Source: Mesonia sp. HuA40 (GTDB lineage: Bacteria; Bacteroidota; Bacteroidia; Flavobacteriales; Flavobacteriaceae). Taken from it: DNA of 64,000 nucleotides. Both the position numbers and the translations under genes were made by a program. Of this stretch, positions 24,403-34,081 are shown one piece after another; positions within the stretch are counted from its first letter, which is position 1, and each line of letters starts with the position of its first letter. Under the pieces are notes generated by a model. It did not search any database and had not been told where the DNA came from. It worked only from the letters and a program-made list of their open reading frames with translations. The stretch lies in assembly GCF_008017835.1 (NCBI RefSeq), contig NZ_VRLT01000029.1, positions 186,001-250,000 on the forward strand, given 5' to 3'.

Positions 24403-27057
24403 TTAAAACCTGTAATTTACTTTTAAAAGTAAAAACCTAGGCAAGAGTCTATATTCTGTAGTAGAAGAGCCAATATCGCTTACCGAGTAACTTCTAAACG
24501 TTTTTGTATTAAATAAATTATTTCCTGATATTCCTAGGCTTAGCTTATTCTTAATTAATTTATAGCGTGCATTAAAATCTAAAAAATAATAGGTGTTATT
24601 GGTTGTTAGGTTGCCAAAATAATAACGTTCGGATTGAAGTTGAATGTTGAACTTGGTACTGAAAACAAAAGATAAGTTTAAAAAACTCATATTGTCTGTG
24701 AAAGAGTTAGCTATAGATGTTTTTATAGTTGCGGTAGTCCATTTAGTCCCTATATGATAGTTGAAAATTCCGTCATATCCAGAGCGTAACGCGATACCAT
24801 AGTTGTAATTTTTTGAGACTACTTCTCGAAGATTTGAATTGTTTACTACATTTTTAAAATCGCTTTTAGAATAGCTCACATCTAATTTAATATTAGAAGA
24901 GATTAAATTTAAATAATAATCTAAAGATGAGTTTACACTAAAATATTTACGATCTTTTATCAATATTTTTTCAGTTTGAGTAAAATTCTGATTGATTAAA
25001 GTGTTTGAGGATAAAAAATTATGATTTTTGATGTACACCAAATATGAATGAGCAAAAAACTTGTCGGTCCAATTGCCTAATTGATAATTTAAATTAAATC
25101 GAGATGCATCAAGTTGATTAAAATTATTGCTTCCACTTTCAAACGAACGAAATCCTGTTAAAACGAAATTGCTGTATACGTCTAGAATTTTTGCATTGGT
25201 AGTATTATAGCTGTAGGCAGTAGCAACCTTATTTTTATCGTTTATTTTCCAATCTAACCCAATGCTCGGGTTTATAAAGAAGGGGTTTTGTTTTGAAGAA
25301 AATTGTTTGTTTTCTAATTTATTAAAGAGTTGATGTGTTGCAAATTTTCCGGTAACACCAATATCATTATACTCTAGACGATATTTACCTTTAAAATATA
25401 AATCATTAACCAAATAGGTTAAATCATTTTGATAAGCTTTAGGTTGCGCTACTACATCATTATCTTTTAAAAGAGAGAAGGTACTTCTTAACACATCTTG
25501 TCTGTATTCGTTTCCTAATTGAATAGCTAACAAGTCATTATTTTTTTTGCGATTTAAAAAATTAAGATTTATTCCTGCAAATTGCATTTGATTTTCGCTG
25601 CTTTGCGCAACACTACTAGCATCTCTATTTTCTGGAAATAAATCTTGATAAAAGAAACGGTTTATACTATAATTTTGAGGTGCTTTTTCGTCTATAAAAC
25701 GGCCTAAAAGTACTATTGCTTTTTTATTCTTAAGTTGTTGGGTGTAGCTTATTTTTTGATCAAAAAGCGTTTTAGAGTGCTTTAAATCTTGAATAGTTGA
25801 AGTATTGTTGAATTGTAGATTAGAGGCATCGTTAAAACGGGCATTATTATATTTGGTAGTAGCTTCTAATAAAGTGGTTTTTGAGCTATTATAAATTAGT
25901 TCTAACTTACCAAAGGCTATTGATTTTTGATTCTTTAATTTATAATTCTCTATATTGGTAAAGCTTGTTCCTTCAGTTTCTATAACATTTACATTATTTT
26001 TAAAAAAGTCTAATTCGTCCCAGTTAAAAAAGCCTAAGGTTTTAATTTTTAGCTTTTTAGTAGGATTAAAGATTGCATTTAAAGAAGCTAATTCTGCATT
26101 ATTGATATTGGTTCGATTTTGATTGAAATTCGTAGTGCTTGGCGACAAATTTAAGAGCTGCTTAGCGCCTTGGTTATTACCGATATTGGTAACCTCACCA
26201 CCCCCTATTGGGCTTATTAACTGTTGTAAATCTCCTGTGCTATCGTAACCGATATTATTCAAATTGGTTAAAAAATAAAATTTATTCTTTTTACCAAAGT
26301 TCATCAGGTTCCCTCTAAATTCATAAAAATTATCATTTCCTAAACCGGCTTCAAGGTTGCCAAACCAAACGCGTTTAAATTTATCGGCTACCTTTAAATT
26401 TAAAGCAACTTTTTTGCTCTCTTCAATACCCTTTAAGAGGCTATTATTCGAAAAATTTTTTAAGATTTCAATCTCCTCGATGGTGTAAGCGGGCATATTT
26501 TTAGACAATACTTTATAGCCTTTCTTAAAAAAATCATCCCCATCAATCATTAACTTTTCAATTTCTTGATTACCTACCTTTATTGTTCCTTCATTATCAA
26601 TTTGTAGGCCTGGAATATTCTTAAGTAAATCTTCGACCGTTTCTTCTGTTCCTACTTTAAAAAACTTTGATTTAAACACTATAGTATCATTATTTACTTT
26701 TATAGCTTTTTCGGCTTGAATAACCACTTCATCTAATCGCATAGACTTTTCTACAAGTACTACGTTGGTATTCAATTCTGTTTGCTCCTTTGTAATTGTA
26801 ATTGGTATGATTTTTTTCTCAAAACCTAGTGCGGTAAAAACTAAATTGAACTTACCAATTTTGTTTACGGTAAGCTTGTACTTATTATTATGATCTGTAA
26901 AGGTATAAGCAATAATCGACTCATTTAAACTGTCTTTTACTTTTACGGTTACAGGAGTTTCTAAAGTTGATTTACTCGATATTGTGCCAAATAATTTTAC
27001 TTGCGCCGAGGATATTGTAGAAATGAAAAGGAGTAAAGTAAACGCTATTCTTCCCAT
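24403..27057 (-). CDS. TonB-dependent-receptor-like outer-membrane barrel (carboxypeptidase-regulatory-like domain)
   Basis: Outer-membrane protein of 884 residues. A signal peptide (about 1-18, ISSAQ) precedes a CarboxypepD_reg-like beta domain (about 20-105). The plug domain (about 115-230) contains 'DLLKNIPGLQID' and 'LMIDGDDFFKKGY'. A long barrel full of Asn/aromatic strands ends in ...VNYRF, the usual C-terminal Phe. No TonB box is evident. Its ATG overlaps the GLPGLI gene by 13 bp, so the two are translationally coupled, a pairing common in flavobacteria. Substrate unknown. It is directly followed by the in-frame remnant of a second copy. Confidence 0.88.
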   Translation of the reverse strand: MGRIAFTLLLFISTISSAQVKLFGTISSKSTLETPVTVKVKDSLNESIIAYTFTDHNNKYKLTVNKIGKFNLVFTALGFEKKIIPITITKEQTELNTNVVLVEKSMRLDEVVIQAEKAIKVNNDTIVFKSKFFKVGTEETVEDLLKNIPGLQIDNEGTIKVGNQEIEKLMIDGDDFFKKGYKVLSKNMPAYTIEEIEILKNFSNNSLLKGIEESKKVALNLKVADKFKRVWFGNLEAGLGNDNFYEFRGNLMNFGKKNKFYFLTNLNNIGYDSTGDLQQLISPIGGGEVTNIGNNQGAKQLLNLSPSTTNFNQNRTNINNAELASLNAIFNPTKKLKIKTLGFFNWDELDFFKNNVNVIETEGTSFTNIENYKLKNQKSIAFGKLELIYNSSKTTLLEATTKYNNARFNDASNLQFNNTSTIQDLKHSKTLFDQKISYTQQLKNKKAIVLLGRFIDEKAPQNYSINRFFYQDLFPENRDASSVAQSSENQMQFAGINLNFLNRKKNNDLLAIQLGNEYRQDVLRSTFSLLKDNDVVAQPKAYQNDLTYLVNDLYFKGKYRLEYNDIGVTGKFATHQLFNKLENKQFSSKQNPFFINPSIGLDWKINDKNKVATAYSYNTTNAKILDVYSNFVLTGFRSFESGSNNFNQLDASRFNLNYQLGNWTDKFFAHSYLVYIKNHNFLSSNTLINQNFTQTEKILIKDRKYFSVNSSLDYYLNLISSNIKLDVSYSKSDFKNVVNNSNLREVVSKNYNYGIALRSGYDGIFNYHIGTKWTTATIKTSIANSFTDNMSFLNLSFVFSTKFNIQLQSERYYFGNLTTNNTYYFLDFNARYKLIKNKLSLGISGNNLFNTKTFRSYSVSDIGSSTTEYRLLPRFLLLKVNYRF

Positions 27058-27812
27058 TCATAAACCAATTCAATTCCTAGTCGTCTAATTTTTGTAGATT
27101 CAACAGCCGTATCTTTTGAGGCTCTAGCGTCGAGAATCTTAGCGTCGCTTAAATGCTTTTTATCAATAATTCCTACGTATTCTTTTAAAGAGATAGCTTT
27201 ATCATTAAAATTATTAGGCGATTGCAAATCTATTTTTGCGTTATACGGCAATACTATTTTTTTTACCTGCCAAGAATAAGTGAGTGTTCCAGAAGTACTT
27301 TGAATAAACAATATTAAGCCAGGTAAAGCTTTAAACTTCCAAGGCCCTGCAGGTATGGGTATTTCTTCTGTAAAATAGGCTATATAGTCTCTTCCTCTAA
27401 AATTGAGAGTTGCCTTGGTGCAAAGATAGTCACCAATTTTTAGGGTGTCTTTAGGGTGAATCTTCCAATCTAAATCACCTAAAGAATCTTTTACAAAATA
27501 GGTTTTTTTCTTAGAAGGCATGATAATACTATAGGTATTGTTCTTTAAATTCCCGTAAATAGATTTTTTCTTTAAACTGATTTTTTTTTGACCTATTAAA
27601 TAACTGCCGTCTTCATCTTGGGCAACATTATCTTCGTTTGTTAGATTCAATTCATCATTTGTATAAAGAGTCGTGTTATTTTTTACAACTAAAGTTTCTT
27701 CATTACTATAATAGTCGTTTTTAAAATGGTATTCAACCAGTAGTTGATTAGCATTTTGGGCATAAGCATTAACGAATAAAAAAATGCTAATAATTTGTAA
27801 GATTTGCTTCAT
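27045..27812 (-). CDS. GLPGLI family secreted protein
   Basis: Periplasmic or surface protein of 255 residues from the ATG at 27812. A longer reading from 27836 adds eight residues before the signal peptide and runs into a hairpin, so I reject it. The signal peptide is about 1-18 (VNAYAQ). The signature lies at about 156-168 as GPWKFKALPGLIL, a close variant of the family's name motif. The molecular function of the family is not known. Members typically sit beside CarboxypepD_reg-type barrels, as here, where the barrel's ATG lies inside this gene. Part of the cassette 28123 to 24403. Confidence 0.88.
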   Translation of the reverse strand: MKQILQIISIFLFVNAYAQNANQLLVEYHFKNDYYSNEETLVVKNNTTLYTNDELNLTNEDNVAQDEDGSYLIGQKKISLKKKSIYGNLKNNTYSIIMPSKKKTYFVKDSLGDLDWKIHPKDTLKIGDYLCTKATLNFRGRDYIAYFTEEIPIPAGPWKFKALPGLILFIQSTSGTLTYSWQVKKIVLPYNAKIDLQSPNNFNDKAISLKEYVGIIDKKHLSDAKILDARASKDTAVESTKIRRLGIELVYEWEE

Positions 27813-27827
27813 AATTCTTAAATGCAA

Positions 27828-27851
27828 GCTACGCATTCAAAAATGCGTAGC
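27828..27851 (-). promoter_or_regulatory. Intercistronic hairpin just before the GLPGLI start codon
   Basis: GCTACGCATT (27828-27837) and AATGCGTAGC (27842-27851) are perfect 10-bp arms with a 4-nt loop. TAAAT/ATTTA can extend it after a 4-nt bulge. On the minus strand it ends 15 nt before the ATG and is not followed by a T-tract. It could limit ribosome entry, protect the upstream message from exonucleases, or act as a weak attenuator. Confidence 0.6.
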
Positions 27852-27868
27852 ATTTAATAAAACTTATT

Positions 27869-28123
27869 TTAGAGCACTTCATTTAAAAAAGCGGCATGTG
27901 CTTTGGCTATTTCTCTGCAATGCGACTCACTAAAAGCAAAAGTAGTGTACTTTGTTGTGGTTTCTGTAACTCTACCATCTTCATGAATAGTTATTCTCGT
28001 AATATAATAAGTGCAAGTGCCATAGCTTTCTTGCAAATTATGATTTTTTAAATTATTAGCACTATCTGCAAAGGCAAAATTTGCTGCAAAAATCAAACAA
28101 AAAAAGAATAATAATTTTTTCAT
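27869..28123 (-). CDS. Small secreted protein with two cysteines, unknown function
   Basis: 84 residues with a clean signal peptide (about 1-19, NFAFA^D). The mature part of about 65 residues has a Thr-rich beta-like stretch (TYYITRITIHEDGRVTETTTKYTT, split around residue 50), an amphipathic C-terminal helix, and only two Cys (37 and 69), which could form one disulfide. I do not recognise a family. It is the first gene behind a near-ideal promoter (28150-28180) and precedes the GLPGLI and barrel genes by 56 bp and a hairpin. It would therefore be the most expressed member and could be a ligand or substrate of the pair. Confidence 0.75.
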   Translation of the reverse strand: MKKLLFFFCLIFAANFAFADSANNLKNHNLQESYGTCTYYITRITIHEDGRVTETTTKYTTFAFSESHCREIAKAHAAFLNEVL

Positions 28124-28149
28124 AATAAAAAATTTAAGTTAATATTAAT

Positions 28150-28180
28150 CAAACCTAAAAAAAAAAACGATTTAACCAAA
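28150..28180 (-). promoter_or_regulatory. Strong promoter of the secreted-protein/GLPGLI/receptor cassette
   Basis: Minus strand TTTG (28180-28177), 19-bp spacer, TAGGTTTG (28157-28150): the full Bacteroidota consensus with ideal spacing, 26 nt before the ATG of the 84-residue protein. Confidence 0.75.
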
Positions 28181-28368
28181 TTTTTAGCATATTAATCGAT
28201 TATTTTTTGAAAGTAGGTTGTTAAAAGTCGAATTACTGTTATAAGGCTGCCTCAAAAAAAGAGGTATTATTCACGAGCCAGTAGGCTTATGATATAGCTA
28301 AAAGGTAATTTTATTTTTACAACCACTCTTGTTTTTATTAGGAGTAATTCTATCCGCTTTAAGCGAAA

Positions 28369-30777
28369 TTAATCCAGGCGTTCGCGTTCGCTTTGGTCTA
28401 TGGTTCTTTGGTTGTCTTTAAGTAAAGTATTTCCAAAATTATAAGTAAAGCCAAGTTGTACATATCTATTTTCTGGCAAGGCATAGTAACCGTTATTTTG
28501 GTTGAGATAAACCGATTTTAATCGGGACGCATATTGATTAAAGATATCGGCAATTTGAAGCGATAATTCACCTTCATTGTTCCATAAAGACTTGTTCACT
28601 CCTATAGTAAGATTATTTAAATTATCAACTACAAAAGAACCACTTAAGTAATTTGAAATATATAAAAACGAGGCATCTGCGCTCCAAGATTGGTCTTTTG
28701 ATAAGGTAAAACTACTATATAAAGAGCTGTAAAAACCGTTAACCTCATTGGTATATGCGTTTTCTATGCTTAAAAGTGCAGGAAAGCGTTCTTCTTCATG
28801 AAAAACAGATAGTATGGCTTGTGCATACCACCAATCGAAGAGATAACGACCGTGAAAAACATCTAATCCCCATGATTTACTGTCAATTGCATTTAGAGGT
28901 ATGTTTTGTAACAGACGCAAGCTGTTGTCTTGAAAAGTCAACTGAGTGGTGTTTCTGCCGTTATCACGATAATATAAATCTAGGCTATAATTATTTCCAA
29001 AAAGATATTTAAAAGAAAAATTATTGCTTATTGCTGCCAACAGCCTTTCATTACCGGTGCGTAAACTATTTTCATTGATAAAATAAGAAAACGGATTTAA
29101 TAATTCATAATTGGGCCGATCTATATTACGGGAATAATCAAAGACTAGTTGCTGCTTTTCGTCGATGGCGTAGCTAAGGTTTATTTTAGGAAAAAGACTG
29201 GTGTACTCGCGTTTAAAATTGTGAGTGTTGGCAATATTTTCTCCTTTTCTATAGGTGTGTTCTACACGCAGTCCGCCTTGAGCGGTCCATTTTTTAACAT
29301 TTGTTTTTACGCTGGTATAAGCTGCCCAGATATTTTCTCTATAGTCAAAGGCGTTGAAATTGGGTACATTCTGTACTGCCTGAGCATCACTTTTAATATT
29401 GGTATAAGCTAAACTATTTTCAGAATTGATATGCGATAGTTTTATGCCGGCAACAAAGTCTATTTTTTTGAAATTTTGCTCAAAGTCTAACCCCGTAGCA
29501 TAAATATCAATTTTTTGGTTGGCAGCTGTGGTAAAACTATTTTCATTGAGCACACTTAAATCATCTGCTTTATAAATAGTTTGTATGTCTTGATTTATGC
29601 TTCGGTCAAAAAAAGTTTGGTGGTAATGAGCTTTAATTAAGCTTTGCTCATTTATTTGGTAATGATACGCCAGATTTAGGCCTAAATTTAAGCGCTCTGT
29701 ATCTAAAAGACTACGGGTGTTAAATAAAGAGTCTCTGGTTTTCTGGCTATTAAATATTTGAGTTTTTCCTCGTATATTGTCTTCTTGAAAAGGGGTGAAA
29801 TTGGTATTTAAGCTCAACAAAAGCTTTTCTTTGTTACTCAAAATATAATCAATAGCTGTATTTATTTGATAACTTCTTGCTTGCGTTGTTTTTTCAAAGT
29901 CGGTTTGCCAATTCTCAAAAATTAGGTCTTGATTATTTAAAAAATTGATATAACTTTCATCTTGCTTGAGCTTTTTTTCTGGCGAAAACGATAGGTTGGC
30001 AAAAAGATTAAGCTTTTTGGTTTTATAAAAATGGTTGCTATTTAATTGATATTTGGCATATACTCCTTGTTTATATTGTGCGGCAACACTGCCTTTGTAA
30101 CCAGGCAACCATAAAGAATTGGTTACAATATTTAAAATAACACGTTCGTTGGCATCATAAGCCGTAGAGGGGTTTGTAATTAATTCAATTTTGTTTACGG
30201 CCTCTCCGCTGTAATTTTCGAGCATGTTTTGCACTTCTTCTGGGCTTAAATAAACCTTTCTATTATTTATGTATACGCTTGCTTGAGCACCTTTAACCAT
30301 TAGTTTATCGCCTAAGTTTACTACTCCAGGAGTATGCTTAGCAATATCCCAAGCACTACTGGTTGAGAGGCTGGTGTTGGCTACCTCAAAAATAAGTCGG
30401 TCTGCCAGCTGTATTAATTTAGGTTTTCTTAAAGTAATAGCCACCTGCTCTAAAAGCGATTCATCTTTTTTTAATATAAATGTTTCCAAGTTTATATTTT
30501 TATCTAAATTAATTGTTTTGGTTATTGGTTTGTATCCGATGTAACTAACCTCAATTTTATATTTACCGCTGCTTAGGTTATCAAAATGAAAATCACCAAG
30601 ATTGTTGCAGCTGGTGCCTTTTACAAAGCTTGAATCTGCGGCTTGATACAATAAAATATTGGTAAAAGCTATAGGATTTTGCTGATTATTAAAAACCTTA
30701 CCCCTTATATGTAATTGAGCGTTAAGATTGCTGCTAAACGCTAATAAAAAACAAGTATAAATAAAAAATCTTACCAA
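28369..30777 (-). CDS. TonB-dependent-receptor-like outer-membrane beta-barrel family protein
   Basis: Outer-membrane protein of 802 residues with a signal peptide (about 1-20, NLNAQ). A CarboxypepD_reg-like domain (about 22-110) contains 'LHIRGKVFNNQQNPIAFTNI'. The plug-like region (about 120-215) has 'IAKHTPGVVNLGD' and 'KIELITNPSTAYDAN'. The 'ELITNPSAxYDA' type of phrase is characteristic of the outer-membrane beta-barrel family. A large barrel ends in a hydrophilic tail (SERERLD) instead of a terminal Phe. It is transcribed in the same direction as the downstream cassette but is separated by 245 bp and that cassette's promoter. No SusD-like partner is seen. Ligand unknown. Confidence 0.87.
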   Translation of the reverse strand: MVRFFIYTCFLLAFSSNLNAQLHIRGKVFNNQQNPIAFTNILLYQAADSSFVKGTSCNNLGDFHFDNLSSGKYKIEVSYIGYKPITKTINLDKNINLETFILKKDESLLEQVAITLRKPKLIQLADRLIFEVANTSLSTSSAWDIAKHTPGVVNLGDKLMVKGAQASVYINNRKVYLSPEEVQNMLENYSGEAVNKIELITNPSTAYDANERVILNIVTNSLWLPGYKGSVAAQYKQGVYAKYQLNSNHFYKTKKLNLFANLSFSPEKKLKQDESYINFLNNQDLIFENWQTDFEKTTQARSYQINTAIDYILSNKEKLLLSLNTNFTPFQEDNIRGKTQIFNSQKTRDSLFNTRSLLDTERLNLGLNLAYHYQINEQSLIKAHYHQTFFDRSINQDIQTIYKADDLSVLNENSFTTAANQKIDIYATGLDFEQNFKKIDFVAGIKLSHINSENSLAYTNIKSDAQAVQNVPNFNAFDYRENIWAAYTSVKTNVKKWTAQGGLRVEHTYRKGENIANTHNFKREYTSLFPKINLSYAIDEKQQLVFDYSRNIDRPNYELLNPFSYFINENSLRTGNERLLAAISNNFSFKYLFGNNYSLDLYYRDNGRNTTQLTFQDNSLRLLQNIPLNAIDSKSWGLDVFHGRYLFDWWYAQAILSVFHEEERFPALLSIENAYTNEVNGFYSSLYSSFTLSKDQSWSADASFLYISNYLSGSFVVDNLNNLTIGVNKSLWNNEGELSLQIADIFNQYASRLKSVYLNQNNGYYALPENRYVQLGFTYNFGNTLLKDNQRTIDQSERERLD

Positions 30778-30859
30778 TTAATAACCAATTACATCGTGTG
30801 GATACGAAATTACTTAATTCTATTTAGCTTTTGCAACTTATTTTTGAAAATCAAAATAG

Positions 30860-30867
30860 TATATTTG
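30860..30867 (+). promoter_or_regulatory. -7 box of lepA
   Basis: TATATTTG matches TAnnTTTG, 53 nt before the lepA ATG. No TTG at ideal spacing. A small inverted repeat (GTGACTtacGAGTCAC, 30885-30900) lies in the leader. Confidence 0.45.
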
Positions 30868-30920
30868 CAATTACAAGTAAAAAGTGACTTACGAGTCACC
30901 CATTTTTTAGAATATTATTT

Positions 30921-32717
30921 ATGAAGCACATAAGAAACTTTTGTATCATCGCTCATATAGACCACGGTAAAAGTACTTTGGCCGATAGGCTTTTAGATTT
31001 CACAGGTTCGGTTACCGAAAGAGAGAAGCAAGCACAACTTCTAGACAGTATGGATTTAGAGCGAGAACGTGGCATAACCATTAAAAGTCATGCCATACAA
31101 ATGCGCTTTCCTTATCAAGGAGAAGAATATGTGCTTAATTTGATCGATACACCTGGTCACGTAGATTTCTCTTATGAGGTTTCTCGATCTATTGCTGCCT
31201 GCGAAGGAGCTCTATTGGTGGTAGATGCGGCACAAAGCATACAGGCACAAACCATATCAAATCTATATTTAGCGCTTGAAAATGACCTAGAAATTATTCC
31301 TGTTTTAAACAAGGTAGATTTACCCAGTGCCAACCCCGAGGAGGTGACCGATGATATTGTTGATTTATTGGGTTGCGATGCATCGGAAGTAATTCCTGCA
31401 AGTGCAAAAACCGGTATAGGTATAGAAGAGATTTTAACTGCTATTATTGAACGTATTCCTGCACCTACAGGAAAAGTTGACGCTCCTCTTAGGGCGCTTA
31501 TTTTTGATTCGGTTTATAATCCTTTTCGTGGTGTAGAAACCTATTTTAGGGTAATTAATGGAAGCATTAAAAAAGGCCAACACATAAAATTTGTAGCGAC
31601 CGGTAAAGATTATTACGCCGATGAGGTAGGTACTTTGCTTCTAAAACAGAGTCCGCAAAAAGAAATAAAAACGGGAGATGTAGGTTATTTAATCACGGGA
31701 ATAAAAGATGCGCGTGATGTTAAGGTAGGAGACACGATTACCGATGCTAAAAATCCTACCACCGAGGCCGTTGCCGGATTTGAGGATGTAAAACCAATGG
31801 TATTTGCGGGTATTTATCCGGTAGATACAGAAGATTATGAAGAGCTGCGCAACTCTATGGAAAAACTACAGCTAAATGACGCTTCGCTGGTTTTTACTCC
31901 CGAAAGTTCTGCCGCTTTAGGTTTTGGTTTCCGATGCGGTTTCTTAGGGATGTTACACCTAGAAATCATACAGGAGAGATTAGAGCGCGAGTTTGATATG
32001 ACTGTAATCACCACGGTACCTAACGTTTCATATCACGCGTTTACCAATAAAGAACCCGATGAGGTAATTTTGGTTAATAACCCGTCAGATTTGCCCGAAC
32101 CATCCAAGTTGAATAGGGTTGAAGAGCCATATATCAAGGCAACTATTATTACCAAAGCCGATTTTGTAGGCCCAGTGATGTCTTTGTGTATTGAAAAACG
32201 AGGCGAAATCGTAAACCAAACCTATTTAACCCCAGAGCGTGTTGAACTTACTTTTAATATGCCTTTAGCCGAGATTGTATTTGATTTTTATGATCGTCTT
32301 AAAACGGTATCTAAAGGTTATGCATCTTTTGATTATGCCCCAATTGGCCTTAAACCTTCAAAATTGGTAAAGGTAGATGTCTTGCTTAATGGGAATACGG
32401 TAGATGCGCTATCGGCTTTACTTCACGTAGATAATGCCTATGATATTGGGAAGAAAATGTGTGAAAAATTAAAAGAATTAATTCCGCGGCAGCAATTTGA
32501 TATTCCTATACAAGCGGCTATAGGAGCAAAAATTATTGCAAGAGAAACAGTTAAAGCGCTGCGTAAAGATGTAACGGCGAAATGTTATGGTGGTGATATT
32601 TCTCGTAAGCGTAAACTTTTAGAAAAGCAGAAAAAAGGTAAAAAGCGAATGCGACAAGTAGGTAATGTAGAGATACCACAAGAAGCATTTATGGCAGTAC
32701 TTAAATTAAATGACTAA
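30921..32717 (+). CDS. lepA: Translation elongation factor 4
   Basis: Ribosome-associated GTPase (EF4/LepA) of 598 residues, the usual length. G1 is [10 protein letters not shown] (about 11-20), G3 DTPGHVDF (about 77-84), G4 NKVDLP and G5 near SAKTG. EF-G-like domains II, III and V follow, with the LepA-specific C-terminal domain ([17 protein letters not shown] near the end). Stands alone on the plus strand and ends at a strong terminator. Confidence 0.97.
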   Translation: MKHIRNFCIIAHIDHGKSTLADRLLDFTGSVTEREKQAQLLDSMDLERERGITIKSHAIQMRFPYQGEEYVLNLIDTPGHVDFSYEVSRSIAACEGALLVVDAAQSIQAQTISNLYLALENDLEIIPVLNKVDLPSANPEEVTDDIVDLLGCDASEVIPASAKTGIGIEEILTAIIERIPAPTGKVDAPLRALIFDSVYNPFRGVETYFRVINGSIKKGQHIKFVATGKDYYADEVGTLLLKQSPQKEIKTGDVGYLITGIKDARDVKVGDTITDAKNPTTEAVAGFEDVKPMVFAGIYPVDTEDYEELRNSMEKLQLNDASLVFTPESSAALGFGFRCGFLGMLHLEIIQERLEREFDMTVITTVPNVSYHAFTNKEPDEVILVNNPSDLPEPSKLNRVEEPYIKATIITKADFVGPVMSLCIEKRGEIVNQTYLTPERVELTFNMPLAEIVFDFYDRLKTVSKGYASFDYAPIGLKPSKLVKVDVLLNGNTVDALSALLHVDNAYDIGKKMCEKLKELIPRQQFDIPIQAAIGAKIIARETVKALRKDVTAKCYGGDISRKRKLLEKQKKGKKRMRQVGNVEIPQEAFMAVLKLND

Positions 32718-32726
32718 CTTTTATGT

Positions 32727-32754
32727 ATAAAACCCCTTTCACAAGGGGTTTTAT
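32727..32754. terminator. Bidirectional terminator between lepA and the small lipoprotein gene
   Basis: Arms ATAAAACCCCTT (32727-32738) and AAGGGGTTTTAT (32743-32754) are perfect, with a TCAC loop. The T-run on the plus strand and the A-run upstream let it serve both convergent genes. Confidence 0.85.
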
Positions 32755-32766
32755 TTTGAAACGATA

Positions 32767-33036
32767 TTACTTACAGTTCATTCCTGTTTGCTCCATAGCG
32801 GTAATATATTCTTGAAAGCTCATTCCCTCCAAATCTACAATAGTCTCGTCACCATCTTCATCTATTTGGGTAATTGTGCCATCTCCATTGTCACAAAATT
32901 CACTACTAATAGACATATCACCAAAATCTAAAGAGCAAGTCTGACAATCGTTTGATGAGCCTCCATCATCATCACTTGAACAAGAGGTAAACGCAAAAAC
33001 TCCAGCCGTTAAGGCCATAAAAATAATTTTTTTCAT
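32767..33036 (-). CDS. Small Cys-containing lipoprotein, unknown function
   Basis: 89 residues with lipobox AFTSC (Cys19) followed by SSDDDGGSS, a typical Bacteroidota surface-lipoprotein start with acidic residues after the Cys. The mature part is very acidic and holds four further Cys (31, 34, 48, 88), including a CxxC pair. Two disulfides or a metal site are possible. I do not recognise a family. The 288 bp upstream hold no clear promoter box. Convergent with lepA across a shared terminator. Confidence 0.75.
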   Translation of the reverse strand: MKKIIFMALTAGVFAFTSCSSDDDGGSSNDCQTCSLDFGDMSISSEFCDNGDGTITQIDEDGDETIVDLEGMSFQEYITAMEQTGMNCK

Positions 33037-33324
33037 TTTAATATGTTTTGTTAATAAAATGTGAAATTAAAAGTTTTTATTTAAAATGCAAATTATTGTG
33101 TCATTTTTATTAAAAAAATACTAAAATTTAATGTAAGCTGCCTCTATTCCGTTAATTACGATATTAAGTAGTCTTACAATTATACCATTTAGAAAAGTAA
33201 ATAGATAGAATAGTAAACAAATTAGAGCCTAATATTTCCTTTTAGTTATAATTAGCTTTTTATGGGTTGCTTTTTAAGTTTAAAATAGCTATAATCTATT
33301 GTTTTAATTTTTAAATTCACAATT

Positions 33325-34080
33325 ATGGCAGGTCATAGTAAATGGGCCAATATAAAGCATAGAAAAGGAGCGCAGGATAAAAAAAGAGCCAAACAATTTA
33401 CCCGGGCAATTAAAGAAATAAGTGTGGCAGTTAAAGAAGGTGGAGGGCCAGACCCGGATGCCAACCCAGCCCTGCGCAATGCAATTGCCAATGCCAAAGG
33501 GGTTAATATGCCTAAAGACACGATCAACAGGGCGATCAAAAAAGCAAGTGGCGCAGATGCCGATAATTATGAGCTGGTGAGTTTTGAAGGTTATGGCCCA
33601 CATGGCATTGCAATTTTTGTAGAGTGCACTACAGATAATGCCAACCGTACCGTTGCCTCTATTCGATCTATATTTTCAAAAAATGGAGGTAATCTAGGCA
33701 CCAATGGCTCATTAGAATTCTTATTTGATCGCAAAGGGGTTTTTGCGATAGAGAAAGAAAAGTTAAGCGTAAATTTTGAAGATATTGAGTTGGCGCTAAT
33801 TGAGGCTGGGGCCGAAGAATTTGAGCAGACCGATGATTTTATTTACATCTATACCAATTTTACCGATTTTGGGAAGATGAGTGAGGCCCTTGAGCGTTTA
33901 AACATAGAAGTTAAAAGCTCAGAATTACAGCGAATTCCGCTCAATACGACTAGATTACCTATTGCGCAAGCCCAAGAAATTCTTGATTTAATCGATAAAT
34001 TTGAGGAAGATGATGATGTACAAAACGTGTATCATACCCTCGAAATTACCGAAGAGCTTTTAGCCAGCGTAACCGATTAG
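33325..34080 (+). CDS. YebC/PmpR family protein
   Basis: Cytosolic protein of 251 residues with the family start MAGHSKWANIKHRKGAQDKKR and the block 'NPALRNAIANAKGVNMPKDTINRAI'. Three domains follow, with an acidic C-terminal face. Family members are described as DNA-binding regulators and, more recently, as translation factors relieving stalls at proline stretches. The sequence cannot say which applies here. Its stop lies one base from that of the convergent antiporter gene. Confidence 0.94.
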   Translation: MAGHSKWANIKHRKGAQDKKRAKQFTRAIKEISVAVKEGGGPDPDANPALRNAIANAKGVNMPKDTINRAIKKASGADADNYELVSFEGYGPHGIAIFVECTTDNANRTVASIRSIFSKNGGNLGTNGSLEFLFDRKGVFAIEKEKLSVNFEDIELALIEAGAEEFEQTDDFIYIYTNFTDFGKMSEALERLNIEVKSSELQRIPLNTTRLPIAQAQEILDLIDKFEEDDDVQNVYHTLEITEELLASVTD

Positions 34081-34081
34081 C

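Noticed and set aside
27813-27836. Eight-residue extension of the GLPGLI protein
   Set aside because: Runs into the intercistronic hairpin and precedes an otherwise normal signal peptide.
28236-28310. CCTC/GAGG and ATAAG/CTTAT repeats as an insertion-sequence scar
   Set aside because: Arms of only 4-5 bp, no target duplication and no transposase remains.
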